Of a DNA stretch of 64,000 bases, positions 1 to 13,102 are shown one piece after another. The stretch's first letter is position 1. Every line of letters starts with the position of its first letter. The DNA is from Cristatella mucedo (taxonomy: Eukaryota; Bryozoa; Phylactolaemata; Cristatellidae), in assembly GCA_009760855.2 (NCBI GenBank), contig WPIO01000227.1:130877-194876 (forward strand). The letters are read 5' to 3'. The position numbers and the translations under genes were made by a program. Below the pieces are notes generated by a model. That model was given only the letters and a program-made list of their open reading frames with translations, did not search any database and had not been told where the DNA came from.

Positions 1-965
1 AATCCACCCGTCAAGGCATGCAGTAGCTCGGAGCAGAGTGCAGGCCTTGCATTAAGCCATTCAAACTTGAATAGCTTATCTTGCATAAGTTCACAGCAGA
101 TCGCACAATATCTAGATACTTTAAATCAACCCGTCTAAGCGTGTGGTAGCTTGCAGCAAAGTGCAGCTACTTGGTTTAGGCAATCGCACATAAATAATTC
201 ATTTCGGTTAGGTTTGCAGCAGATCGCTGAATATAAAGACACCTCGATACTGCTCGTTATAGCGTGTGATAACTTGCTGCAAAGTGTGGCGCCTTGCATT
301 AGGCCATTCACACTTGAATAACCTACTTAGCATGAGATCGCAGCAGATCACACATTATATAGATACTTTAAATCAACCAGTCTAAGCGTGCCGTAGCTTG
401 CAGCAGAGTGCAGCTCCTTGGATTAGGCTATCGCACATGAATAACTCATTTTGGTAAAGTTTGCAGCAGATTACTGAAAATAAAGACACCTCGATACTGC
501 TCGTTATATCGTGTGATACCTTGAAGCAGATTGCGGCGCCTGGCATTAGGGCATTCACACTTGAATAGCTTATCTTGCATGAGTTCAAAGCAGATCACAC
601 ATTATTTAGATAATTTAAATCGACCCGTCAGAGCGTGCAGTAGCTTGCAGTAGAGTGCAGCTCCTTGATTTAGGCAATCGCATATGAATAATTCATTTCG
701 GTTAAGTTTGCAACAGGTCGCTGAATATAAAGACACCTCGATACTGCTCGTTATAGCGTGTGATAACTTGCTGCAGAGTGCGGTGCCTTGCATTAAGCCA
801 TTCACACTTTAATATCTTATCTTGCATGAGTTCACAGCAGATCGCACAATATCTAAATACTTGAAATCCACCAGTTAAGGCATGTAAAAGCTCGGAGCAG
901 AGTGCAGACCTTGCTTTTGGCAATCGCACTTGAATAACTCATTTCGCTTAAGTTGGCAGCAGATC

Positions 966-1458
966 GCTGAATATTAAGTCACCTCGATAATACTCGTTAT
1001 ATCGTGTGATGACTTGCTGCAGAGTGCGGCGCCTAGCATTAGGTAGTTCACTCGTGAATAACCTACTTTGCAGGACTTCACAGCAGATCGCAGAATATCT
1101 AGATACTTTAAATCAACCCGTCAAGTCATGTAGTCGCTCGGAGAGGAGTGCAGGCCTTGCTTTAGGCAATTGCACTTGAATAACTCATTTCGCTTGAGTT
1201 CGCAGCAGATCGCTGAATATTAAGTCACCTCGATAATACTCGTTATATCGTGTGATGACTTGCTGCAGAGTGAGGCGCCTAGCATTAGGTAGTTCACTCG
1301 TGAATAACCTACTTTGCAGGACTTCACAGCAGATCGCACAATATCTAGATACTTTAAATCAACCCGTCAAGTCATGCAGTCGCTCAGAGAGCAGTGCAGG
1401 CCTTGTTTTAGGCAATCGCACTGGAATAACTCATTTCGCTTGAGTTTGCTGGCAGATT
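966..1458. repeat. Recent single-monomer tandem duplication
   Basis: Two adjacent copies offset by 246 bp share the rare features ttaagtcacctcgataata and attaggtagttcactcgtg followed by a tail with gcaggacttcacagc. They differ mainly where gctcggagaggagtg in the first reads gctcagagagcagtg in the second. This is the simplest scale of array growth, duplication of one monomer. Confidence 0.7.
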
Positions 1459-1577
1459 GCAGAATATAAAGACACTTCGTAACTGCTCGTTATGGCGTGT
1501 GATAACTTGCTGCAGATTGCGGCGCCTTGCATTAGGCCATTCACACTTGAATAGCTTATTTTGCATGAGTTCACAGC

Positions 1578-1700
1578 AGATCGCACAATATTTAGATACT
1601 TAAAATCAACCAGTCTAAGCATGCTGTAGCTCGGAGCAGAGTGCAGGCCTTGCTTTACGCAATCGCACTTGAATAACTTACTTTGCATGAGATCGCAGCA
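1578..1700. repeat. Half-unit phase break: A directly followed by A
   Basis: Two successive A starts lie only 122 bp apart (1578 and 1700) instead of 247. The intervening unit begins as half A and reads through its block cttgaataac, then switches into a half-B tail (ttactttgcatgagatcgc) and back to an A start. The B head and A tail that should lie between are missing. This looks like recombination between the two homologous halves. Confidence 0.85.
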
Positions 1701-1940
1701 GATTGCACAATATCTAGATACTTTTAAATCAACCCGTGTAACCGTGCGGTAGCTTAAAGCAGAGTGCAGCTCCTTGGTTTAGGCAAACGCACTTGAATAA
1801 CTCATTTCGCTTAAGTTTGCAGCAGATCGCGGAATATAAACACACCTCGATACTGCTCGTTATAACGTGTGATAAATTGTTGCTGAGTGAGGCGCCTGCA
1901 TCAGGCCATTTACACTTGAATAGCTTATCTTCCAAGAGTT

Positions 1941-3170
1941 CACAGCAGATCGCCCAAAATCTATATACTTTAAATCAACCCGTCAAGGCATGCAGTAGCC
2001 CGGTGCAGAGTGCTGGCCTTACTTAAGGATATCGCACTTGAACAACTAATTTCGCTTAAGTTTGCAGCAGATCGCGGAATATAAAGACACCTTGCTACTA
2101 CTCGTTATAGCGTGTGATAACTTGCTGCTGAGTGCGTCGCCTAGCATTAGGCCATTAAAATTTTAATAACCTATTTTGCATGAGATCGCAGCAGATCACA
2201 CAATATCTAGATACTTTAAATGAACCCGTCAAGGCACGCAGTAGCCCGGAGCAGAGTGCTGGCCTTACTTAAGGCAATCGCACTTGAATAACTCATTTTA
2301 CTTAAGTTTGCAGCAGATCGCGGAATATAAAGACACCTTGCTACTACTCGGTATAGCGTGTGATAACTTGCTGCAGAGTGCGTCGCCTTGCACTAGGCCA
2401 TTAAAATTTTAATAACCTATTTTGCATGAGATCGCAGCAGATCACACAATATCTAGATACTTTAAATCAACCAGTCAGTGCGTGCAGCAGCTTGCATCAG
2501 AGTGCAGCTCCTTGCTTTAGGCAATTGCACTGGAATAACTCATTTCGCTTGATTTCGCAGCACATCGCTGAATATTAAGACACCTCGATACTACTCGTTA
2601 TATCGTGTGATGACTTGCTGCAGAGTGCTGAACCTTGCATTAAGCCATTCACACTTGAATAGCTAACTTTGCATTAGTCTACAGCAGATCGCACAATATC
2701 TAGAACCTGTAATTCAACCCGCCAGTGTGTGCAGTAATTTGCAGCATAATGCAGTGCCTTGCTTCAGGCAATCGCACTTGAATAACTCATTTCGCTTGAG
2801 TTTGCAGCAGATCGCTGAATATAAAGACACCGCGATACTGCTCGTTATATGTGTAATAACTTGTTGCAGAGTGCCGCGCCTAGTATTAGGTAGTTCACTC
2901 GTGAATAACCTACTTTCAGGACTTAACAGCAGATCGCACAAAATCTAGATACTTTAAATCAACCCGTGAAGTCTTGCAGTCGCTCGGAGAGCGTGCAGGC
3001 CTTGTTTTAGGCAATCGCACTGGAATAACTCATTTCGCTTGAGTTTGCGGGCAGATTGCAGAATATAAAGACACTTCAATACTGCTCGTTATAGCGTGTG
3101 ATAACTTGCTGCAGAGTGGGGCGCCTTGCATTGGGCCATTCACACTTGAATAGCTTATCTTGCATGAGTT
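1941..3170. repeat. HOR-1 pentamer, first copy (1,230 bp)
   Basis: Matches the next 1.1 kb at an exact offset of 1,230 bp (five monomers of 246 bp on average). Shared uncommon features include gtagcccggtgcagagtgct, two monomers with ccattaaaattttaataacc or a variant (2152 and 2398), a tagaacctgtaattcaaccc variant near 2702, and gagagcgtgcagg with a missing base. The left edge is where the two copies stop matching, just before the ctatatac variant. Confidence 0.85.
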
Positions 3171-4250
3171 CACAGCAGATCGCACAAAATCTATATACTT
3201 TAAATCAACCCGTCAAGGCATGCAGTAGCCCGGTGCAGAGTGCTGGCCTTACTTAAGGATATCGCACTTGAATAACTAATTTCGCTTAAGTTTGCAGCAG
3301 ATCGCGGAATATAAAGACACCTTGATACTACTCGTTATAGCGTGTGATAACTTGCTGCTGAGTGCGTCGCCTAGCATTAGGCCATTAAAATTTTAATAAC
3401 CTATTTTGCATGAGATCGCAGCAGATCACACAATATCTAGATACTTTAAATGAACCCGTCAAGCCACGCAGTAGCCCGGAGCAGAGTGCTGGCCTTACTT
3501 AAGGCAATCGCACTTGAATAACTCATTTTACTTAAGTTTGCAGCAGATCGCGGAATATAAAGACACCTTGCTACTACTCGGTATAGCGTGTGATAACTTG
3601 CTGCAGAGTGCGTCGCCTTGCACTAGGCCATTAACATTTTTATAACCTATTTTGCATGAGATCGCAGCAGATCACACAATATCTAGATACTTTAAATCAA
3701 CCAGTCAGTCCGTGCAGCAGCTTGCATCAGAGTGCAGCTCCTTGCTTTAGGCAATTGCACTGGAATAACTCATTTCGCTTGAGTTCGCAGCAGATCGCTG
3801 AATATTAAGACTACTCGATACTACTCGTTATATCGTGTAATGACTTGCTGCAGAGTGCTGATCCTTGCATTAAGCCATTCACACTTGAATAGCTGACTTT
3901 GCATTAATCTACAGCAGATCGCACAATATCTAGAACCTGTAATTCAACCCGCCAGTGTGTGCAGTAATTTGCAGCATAATGCAGTGCCTTGCTTCAGGCA
4001 ATCGCACTTGAATAACTCATTTCGCTTGAGTTTGCAGCAGATCGCTGAATATAAAGACACCTCGATACTACTCGTTATATGTGTAATAACTTGTTGCAGA
4101 GTGCCGCGCCTAGCATTAGGTAGTTCACTCGTGAATAACCTACTTCCAGGACTTCACAGCAGATCGCACAATATCTAGATACTTTAAATCAACCCGTGAA
4201 GTCTTGCAGTCGCTCGGAGAGCGTGCAGGCCTTGTTTTAGGCAATCGCAC
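3171..4250. repeat. HOR-1 pentamer, second copy (partial, ~1,080 bp)
   Basis: Tandem second copy of the preceding unit. The diagnostic words recur 1,230 bp downstream: ccattaaaattttaataacc at 3382, a variant at 3628, tagaacctgtaattcaaccc near 3932 and gagagcgtgcagg near 4217. Matching ends near 4250, where the first copy continues ggaataactcatttcgcttg and this one ttgaataactcattttgcgt. Few differences separate the copies, so the duplication is young relative to overall monomer divergence. Confidence 0.82.
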
Positions 4251-7200
4251 TTGAATAACTCATTTTGCGTGAGTTCGCAGCAGATCGCTGAATATAAAGA
4301 CACCTCGATACTACCCGTTATATTGTGTGAGTACTTGCTGCAGAGTTCGGCGCCTAGCATTAGGGAGTTCACTCGTGAATAACCTAATTTGCAGGACTTC
4401 ACAGCAGATCGCACAATATCTAGATACTTTAAATCAACCTGTCAAGTCATGCAGTCGCTCGGAGAGCAGTGCAGGCCTTGTTTTAGGCAATCGCACTGGA
4501 ATAACTCATTTCGCTTGAGTTTGCGGGCAGATCGCAGAATATAAAGACACTTCGTAACTGCTCGTTATAGCGTGTGATAACTTGCTGCAGAGTGCGGCGC
4601 CTTGCATTAAGCCATTCACACTTTAATAGCTTATCTTGCATGAGTTCACAGCAGATCACACAATATCCAGATACTTTAAATCAACCCGTCAAGGCAGGCA
4701 GTAGCTCGGAGCAGAGTGCTGGCCTTGCTTCAGCCAATCGCACATGAATAACTCATTTCGCTTAAGTTTGCAGCAGATCGCGGAATATAAAGACACCTTG
4801 ATACTGGTCGTTATAGCGTGTGATAACTTGCTGCGGACTGCGTCGCCTAGCGTTTGGCCATTCACACTTAAATAACTTTATTTGCATTAGTCCACAGCAG
4901 ATCGCACAATAGCTAGATACTTTAAATCAACCAGCCAGAGCGTGCAGTAGTTTGCAGCATAATGCAGCTCCTTGCTTTAGGCAATCGCACATGAATAACT
5001 CATTTTGGTAAAGTTTGCAGCAGATCGTTGAAAATAAAGACACCTCGATACTGCTCGTTATATCGTGTGATGACTTGCTGCAGATTGCGGCGCCTTGCAT
5101 TAGGCCATTCACACTTGGATAGCTTATTTTGCATGAGTTTAAAGCAGATCGCACAATATCTAGATACTTTAAATCAACCCGTCTAAGAGTGTCATAGCTT
5201 GCAGCAGAGTGCTGCTCCTTGGTTTAGGCAATCGCTTATGAGTAACTCATTTTGGTAAAGTTTTCAGCAGATCACTGAATATGAAGACACCTCGATACTG
5301 CTCGTTATGTCGTGTGATAACTTGCTGCGGAGTGCGTAGCCTTGCATTAAGCTATTCACACTTAAAGAACCTACTTTGCATGAGATCGCAGTAGCTCGCA
5401 CAATATCTAGATACTTTAAATCGACCCGTCGAAGCGTGCGGTAGCTTGCAGCATAATGCTGCTGCTTGGCTTAGGCAATTACAAATGAATAACTCATTAC
5501 GGTTTAGTTTGCAGCAGATCGCTGAATATAAAGACTACTCGATACCGCTCGTTATAGCGTGTGATAACTTGCTGCAGAGTGAGGTGCCTTGCATTAGGCC
5601 ATTCACCCTTGAATAGCTTATTTTGCATTAGTTCACTGCAGATCGCACAATATCTAGACACTTTAAATTAACCCGTCAGATCGTGCAGTAGCTTGCAGCA
5701 GAGTGCAGCTCCTCGCTTTAGGCAATCGCACTTGAATAACTCATTTCGGTCGAGTTTGCAGCAAATCGCTAAATATAATTACACCTCGATACTGCTCGTT
5801 ATAGCCTGTGATAACTTGCTGCAGAGTGCGGCGCCTAGCATTAGGCCATTCACACTTGAATAGCTTATCTTGCATGAGTTCACAGCAGATCGCACAATAT
5901 CTAAATACTTTAAATCAACCCGCCAGAGCGTGCAGTGGTTTGCAGCATAATGCAGCACCTTGCTTCTGGCAATAGCACTCGAATAACTCATTTCGCCCTA
6001 GTTTGCAGCAGATCACTGAATATAAAGGCACCTCGATACTACTCGTTATATCGTGTGATGACTTGCTGCAGAGTGCGGTGCCTTGCATTAAGCCATTCAC
6101 ACTTGAATAGCTTATTTTGCATGAGTTCACAGCAGATCGCACAATATCAAGATGCTTTAAATCCACCCATTCAAGCGTGCAGGAGATGGCGGCAGAGTGG
6201 GGGGCCTGGTTGTAGGCAATCGCACATAAATAACTCCTGTCGGTTGAGTTTGCAGCAAATCGCTAAATATAAATACACCTCGATGCTGCTCGTTATAGCG
6301 TGTGATAACTTGCTCCAGAGTGAGGTGCCTTGTATTAAGCCATTCACACTTGAATAGCTTATCTTGCATAAATTCAAAGTAGATCGCACAATATCTAGAT
6401 ACTTTAAATCAACCCGTCTGAGCGTGCAGTAGCTTGCAGCAGAGTGCAGCTCCTTGCTTTAGGCAATCGCACTTGAATAACTCATTTCGCATGAGTTTGC
6501 AGCAAATCGCTAAATATAAATACACCTCGATACTGCCCGTTATAGCGTGTGATAACTTGCAGCAAAGTGCGGCGCCTAGCATTAGGCCATTCACACTTGA
6601 ATAACCTACTTTGCTTGAGATCGCAGCAGATCGAACAATATCTAGATACTTTAAATCGACCCGTCGAAGCGTGCGGTAGCTTGCAGCATAATGCTGCTGC
6701 TTGGCTTAGGCAATCGCACATGAATAATTCATTTCGGTTAAGTTTGCAGCAGATCTCTGAATATAAAGGCACGTCGATTCTACTTGTTTTATCGTGTAAT
6801 GACTTGCTGCAGAGTGCGGCGCCTAGCATTAAGCCATTATAATTTGAATAGCTTATTTTGCATAAATTCACAGCAAATCGTACAATATCTAGATGCTTTA
6901 AATCAACCAGTTCAAGCGTGCTGGCGCTGGCGGCAGAGTGCGGCGCCTTGCTGTCGGCATTCGCACATGAATAACTCATTTCGGTTGAGTTTGCAGCAGA
7001 TCGCTGAATACAAAGACACCTCGATACTGCTAATTATAGTGTGTGATAACTTGCTGCAGAGTGCGGCGCCTAGCATTAGGCCATTCACACTTGAATAACC
7101 TACTTTGCATGAGATCGCAGCAGATCGCACAATATCTAGATAATTTAAATCAACCCGTCGAAGCGTGAGGTAGCTTGCAGCATAATGCTGCTTCTTAGCG

Positions 7201-9185
7201 TAGGCAATCACACATGAATATCTCATTTCGGTTTAGTTCGGAGCATATCGCTAAATATTAAGATACCTCGATACTGCTCGTTATAGCGTGTGATAACTTG
7301 CTGCAGATTGCGGCGCCTTGCATTAGGCCATTCACACTTGAATAGCTTATCTTGCATGAGTTCAAAGCAGATCGCACAATATCTTGATACTTTAAATCAA
7401 CCAGTCAGAGCGTGCAGTAGCTTGCAGCAGAGTGCAGCTCATTGGTTTAGGCAGGCGTACTTGAATAACTCAGTTCTCTTCAGTTTGCTGCAAATCGCTA
7501 AATATAAATACACCTCGATACTGCTCGTTATAGTGTGTGATACCTTGCTGCTGACTGCTGCGCCTAGCATTAGGCCATTCACAATTGAATAACCTACTTT
7601 GCATGAAATCGCAGCAAATCTCACAATATCTAGATACTTTAAATTAACCCGCCTACGCCTGTGGTAGCTTGCACCAGAGTGCAGCACCTTGCTTTAGGCA
7701 ACCGCACTTGAATAACTCATTTCGCTTGAGTTTGCAGAAGATAGCTGAATATAAAGGCATCTCAATACTACTCGTTATATCGTGTGGTGACTTGCTGCAG
7801 AGTGCGGCGCCTTGCATTAAGCCATTCACACTTGAATAGCTTATTGTGCATGACTTCACAGCAGATCGCACAATATCTAGATACTTTAAAAACAACCCGT
7901 CAAGTCATGCAGTAGCTCGGAGAGGAGCACAGGCCTTGCTTTTTGCGATCATAATTAAATAACTTATTTCGCTTGAGTTTGCAGCAGATCGCAAAATATC
8001 TAGGTACTTTAAATCAACCCGTCAGAGCGTGCAGTAGGTTGCAGCAGTGTGCATCTCCTTGCTTTAGGCAATCGCACTTAAATAACTCATTTCGCTTGAG
8101 TTAGCAGCAGATCGCTGCATATAAAGACACCTCGATACTACTCGTTATATCGTGTGATAACTTGCTGCAGAGTGCTGTGCCTTGCATTAGGCCATTAACA
8201 CTTGACATGCTTTATTTGCATGAGTCCACTGCAGATCGCACAATATCTAAATACTTTAAACCAACCCGTCAGAGCGTGCAGTAGCTTGCAGCAGTGTGCA
8301 TCTCCTTTCTTTAGGCAATCGCACTTAAATAACTCATTTCGCTTGAGTTTGCAGCAGATCGCTGAATGTAAAGATACTTCGATACTGCTCGTTATATCGT
8401 GTGATAACATGCTACAGATTACGGCGCCTTGCATTAGGCCATTCACACTTGTATAGCTTATTTTGCATGACTTCACTGCAGATCCCATTATATCTAGATA
8501 CTTTAAATCAACCCGTCAAGTCATGCAGTCGCTCGGAGAGGAGTGCAGGCCTTGCTTTAGGCAATCGCAATTGAATAACTCATTTCGCTTGAGTGTCCAG
8601 CAGATCGCAGAATATGAAGACACTTCGATACTGCTCGTTATAGCATTTGATAACTTGCTGCAGAGTGCGGCGCCTTGCATTAAGCCATTCACACTTGAAT
8701 AGCTAATTTTGCATGAATTCACAGCAGATCGCACAATATCTAGATACTTTAAAAACAACCCGTCAAGTCATGCAGTAGCTCGGAGAGGAGTGCAGGCCTT
8801 GCTTTAGGCAATCGCACTTAAATAACTCATTTCGGTTGAGTTTGCAGCCAATCGCTAAATAAAAATACACCTCGATACTGCTCGTTATAGCCTGTGATAA
8901 CTTGCTGCAGAGTGCTGGGCCTTGCATTAGGCCATTCATACATTAATAGCTTATTCTGCATGAGTTCACTGCAGATCGCACAATATCTAGATACTCTAAA
9001 TCAACCCGTCTAAGCCTGCGGTAGCTTGCAGCAGAGTGCACGTCCTTGGTTTAGGCAATCGTACATGAATAATTCATTTCGGTTAAGTTTGCAGCAGATC
9101 GCTGAATATAAAGACACCTCGATACTGCTCGTTATAGTGGGCGATAGCTTGCTGCAGAGTGCGGTGCCTAGCATTAGGCCATTCA
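4251..9185. repeat. Most heterogeneous block of the array
   Basis: About 20 monomers, mostly 247 bp, with many private substitutions and no higher-order period that I could see. A run from about 5,400 to 7,640 keeps an exact 247-bp spacing. A monomer near 5,930-5,985 carries the uncommon word cttctggcaatagcactcg, found again only in the 57-63 kb part. A half-unit phase break lies at 7863-7986. No gene, RNA or mobile element was seen. Confidence 0.8.
7863..7986. repeat. Half-unit phase break: A directly followed by A
   Basis: Consecutive A starts at 7863 and 7986 are 123 bp apart, and the next B start at 8109 is again 123 bp on. The unit between them begins as A, has the degenerate stretch ttgctttttgcgatcataat, keeps the A ending aacttatttcgcttgag, and then re-enters another A start (agatcgcaaaatatctaggt). 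One complete half B is absent, so downstream monomers are half a unit out of phase with upstream ones. Confidence 0.85.
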
Positions 9186-11931
9186 CACTTAACTAACCTA
9201 CTTTGCATGAGATCGCAGCAGATTGCACAATATCTAGATACTTAAAATCAACCGGTCTAAGCATGCTGTAGCTCGGAGCAGAGTGCAGGCCTTGCTTTAG
9301 GCAATCGCACTTGAATAACTTATTTCGCTTGTGTTTGCAGCAGATCGCTGAATATGAAGACACCTCGATACAGCTCGTTTTAGCGTGTGACAACTTGCTA
9401 CAGAGTGAGGCGCCTTGCATTAAGCCATTCACACTGGAACAGCTTATCTTGCATGAGTTCACAGCAGATCGCAAAATATCTAGATACTTTAAATCAACCC
9501 GCCAGAGCGTGCAGTCGTTTGCAGCATAATGCAGCGCCTTGCTTCAGGCAATCGCACTTGAATAACTCATTTCGCTTGAGTTTGCAGCTGATTGCTGAAT
9601 ATAAAGACACCTCGATACTGGTCGTTATAGTGTGCGATAGCTTGGTGCAGAGTGCGGTGCCTACCATTAGGCCATTCACAATTAACTAACCTACTTCGCA
9701 TGAGATCGCAGCAGATTGCACAATATCTAGATACTTTAAATCAACCCGTCAAGTCATGCAGTCGCTCGGAGAGGAGTGCAGGCCTTGCTTTCGGCAATCG
9801 TTTGTAAATAACTCATTTTGGTTGAGTTTGCAGCAGATCGCTGAATATAAAGACACCTCGATACTGCTCGTAATATCGTGTGATAACTTGCTGCAGATTG
9901 CGGCGCCTTGCATTAGGCCATTAAAAATTGAATAACCTATTTTGCATGAGATAGCAGATGATCACACAATGTCTAGATACTTTAAATCAACCCGTCAGAG
10001 CGTGCAGTAGCTAAAAGCAGAGTGAAACTCCTTGCTTTAGGCAATTGCACTTGAATAACTCATTTCGCTTGAGTTCGCAGAAGATCGTTGAATATTAAGT
10101 CACCTCGATACTAGTCGTTATATCGTGTGATGACTTGCTGCAGAGTGCTGATCCTTGCATTAAGCCATTTACACTTGAATAGCTGATTTTGCATTAGTCT
10201 ACCGCAGATCGCACAATATCTAGATACTTTAAATTGACCCGTCAAGTCATGCAGTCGCTCAGAGAGCAGTGCAGGCCTTGTTTTAGGATATCGCACTGGA
10301 AAAACTCATTTCGCTTGAGTTTGCGGGCAGATCGCAGAATAAAAAGACACTTCGGTACTGCTCGTGCTAGCCTGTGATAACTTAATGCAGATTGCGGCGC
10401 CTTGCATTAGGCCATTCACACTTGAATAGCTTATTTTGCATAAGTTCACAGCAGATCGCACAATATCTAGATACTTAAAATCCAATGGTCTAGGCATGCT
10501 GTAGCTCGGAGCCGAGTGCAGACCTTGCTTTATGCAATCGCACTTGAATAACTTATTTCGCTTGTGTTTGCAGCAGATCGCAGAATATGAAGACACCTCG
10601 ATACTGCTCGTAATAGCGTGAGACAACTTGCTACAGAGTGACGCGCCTTGCATTAGGCCATTCACACTTGAATAGCTTATCTTGCATGAGTTCACAGCAG
10701 ATCGCACAATATCTAGATACTTTAAATCAACCCGCCAGAGCGTGCAGTAGTTTGCAGCAGAGTGCAGCTCCTTGCTTTAGGCAATCGCACATGAATACCA
10801 CATTTCGTTTAAGTTTGCTGCAGATCGCTGGATATAAAGACACCCCGATACTGCTCGTTATATCGTGTGATAACTTGCTGCAGATTGTGGCGCCTAGCAT
10901 TAGGCCATTCACACTTGAATAGCTTATCTTGCATGAGTTCACAGCAGATCGCACAATATCTAGATACTGAAAATCAACCCGCCAGAGCGTGCAGTAGCTA
11001 ACATCAGAGTGCAGCTCCCTGCTTTAGGCAACGCACTTGAATAACTTATTTCGCTTGAGTTCGCAGAAGATCGCTGAATATTAAGTCACCTCGATACTAC
11101 TCGTTATATCGTGTGATGACTTGCTGCAGAGTGCTGATCCTTGCATTAAGCCATTCACACTTGAATAGCTGATTTTGCATTAATCTACAGCAGATCGCAC
11201 AATATCTAGATACTTTCATTCAACCCGCCAGTCTGTGCAGTAGTTTGCAGCATAATGCACCGCCTTGCTTCAGGCAATCGCACTTAAATAACTCATTTCG
11301 CTTGAGTTTGCAGCAGATCGCTGAATATAAAGACACCTCGATACTACTCGTTATATTGTGTGATGACTTGCTGCAGAGTGCGGCGCCTAGCATTAGGTAG
11401 TTCACTCGTGAATAACCTACTTTGCAGGACTTCACAGCAGATCGCACAATATCTAGATACTTTAAATCAACCCGTGAAGTCATGCAGTCGCTCGAGGAGC
11501 AGTGCAGGCCTTCTTTGAGGCAATCGCACTGGAATAATTCATTTCGCTTGAATTTGCGGGCAGATCGCAGAATAGAAAGACACTTCGATACTGCTCGTTA
11601 TAGCCTGTGATAACTTGCTGCAGAGTGGGGCGCCTTGCATTAAGCCATTCACACTTGAATAGCTTATTTTGCATGAGTTCACAGCAGGTCGCACAATATC
11701 TACATACTTAAAATCAACCGGTCTAAGCATGCTGTACCTCGTAGCAGAGTGCAGGCCTTGCAATAGGCAATCGCACTTGAATAACTTATTTCGCTTGTGT
11801 TTGCAGCAGATCGCAGAATATGACGACACCTCGATACTGCTCGTTATGGCGTGTGACAACTTGCAACAGAGTGAGGCGCCTAACATTAAGCCATTCACAC
11901 TGGAATAGCTTATCTTACATGAGTTAATAGC

Positions 11932-11994
11932 AGATCGCACAATATCTAGATACTTTAAATCAACCCCTAACCTACTTTGCATGAGATCGCAGCA
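11932..11994. repeat. Truncated monomer (185 bp missing)
   Basis: Successive A starts are only 62 bp apart. The sequence passes from the A linker (ttaaatcaacccc) directly into a half-B tail (taacctactttgcatgag). About three quarters of a monomer has been lost, and the join is not at a point of good homology. It therefore resembles an end-joining deletion more than register-matched crossing-over. Confidence 0.8.
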
Positions 11995-12979
11995 GATTGC
12001 ACAATATCTAGATACTTTAAATCAACCCGTCAAGTCATGCAGTCGCTCGGAGAGGAATGCAGGCCTTCTTTAGGAAATCGCACGGAAATAGCTCATTTCG
12101 CTTGAGTTTGCAGCAGATTGCAGAATATAAAGACACCTCGATACTGCTCGTTCTAGCGAGTGATAACTTGCTGCAGAGTAGGGCGCCTTGCAATAAGCCA
12201 TCCACACTTGAATAACTCATTTTGTATTAGTTCCCAGCAGATCGCACAATATCTAGATACTTTAAATCATCCCGTCGGAGCGTGAAGGAGCTAACAGCTA
12301 AGTGCAGCTCCTTGCTTTAGGCAATCGCATTTGAAGAACTCATTTCGCTTAAGTTTGCAGCAGATCGCTGAAAATAAAGACATCTTGAAACTGCTTCTTA
12401 CAGCCTGTGAAAACTTGCTGCAGAGTATGGCCATTTGCATTAAGCCATTCACACTTGACTTACTTATTTTGCATGAGTTCACAGCAGGTCGCACAATATC
12501 TAAATACTTTAAATCAACCCGTCAGAGCATGCAGTATCTAGCAGCAGATCGCAGCTCCTTGCTTTAGGCAATCGCACATGAATAACTCATTTCGCTTGAG
12601 TTTGCAGTAGATCGCGGAATATAAAGACACCTCGATACCACTCCTTATAGCCTGTGATAACTTGCTGCAGATTGGGGTGCCTTGCAATAAGCCATCCACA
12701 CTTGACTAACCTACTTTGCATGAGATCACAGCAGATCGCACAATATCTAGATACTTTAAATCAAACCCGTCAAGTCGTGCAGTAGCTCGGAGCAGAGTGC
12801 AGGCCTTGTTTTAGGCAATCGCACTTGAATAACTCATTTCGCTTAAGTTTGCCGCAGATCGCGGAATATAAAGACACCTCGATACTGCTCGTTATAGCGT
12901 GTGATAACTTGCTGCAGAGTGAGGCGCCTTGCATTAGGCCATTCACACTTGAATAGCTTACTTTGCATGAGATCGCAGC

Positions 12980-13102
12980 AGATCGCACAATATCTAGATA
13001 CTTTAAATCAACCCGTCAGAGCATGCAGTAGCTTGCAGCAGAGTGCAGCTCCTTGCTTTAGGCAATCGCACTTGAATAACTCATTTCGCTTGAGTTTGCA
13101 GC
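12980..13102. repeat. Half-monomer A (123 bp) of the reference unit
   Basis: Runs from agatcgcacaatatctagat to the base before agatcgctgaatat. It contains the palindrome tatctagata, the ttaaatcaacccgtc linker, the block ttgcagcagagtgcagctcc and the block cacttgaataactcatttcg. Hand alignment to the following half matches about 71 of 94 aligned bases with a single one-base gap. The remaining 30-base linker is only weakly similar. This marks the two halves as descendants of one ancestral unit of about 123 bp. Confidence 0.88.
12991..13000. other. 10-bp perfect palindrome in half A (representative copy)
   Basis: The word tatctagata is its own reverse complement and sits 11 bp into half A. It is present in most monomers; tatctaaata, tatccagata and tatctatata are recurrent variants. 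The corresponding place in half B reads differently (aatataaagacac), so the palindrome is specific to half A. It could be a protein-binding site or simply a well-kept stretch. The sequence does not decide. Confidence 0.6.

Larger units (their letters stand above)
1..1940. repeat. Left block: heterogeneous monomers
   Basis: About eight monomers of mixed subtype with no clear higher-order period. It includes a neighbouring pair of near-identical monomers at about 966-1458, and a half-unit phase break at 1578-1700, both listed separately. No gene or unique sequence was seen. The first bases of the window begin inside a monomer, so the array continues to the left. Confidence 0.85.

Noticed and set aside
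12991-13000. The tatctagata palindrome as a bacterial-type operator or terminator
   Set aside because: It has no adjacent gene, no stem-loop with a T run and no promoter elements, and it repeats with every monomer.
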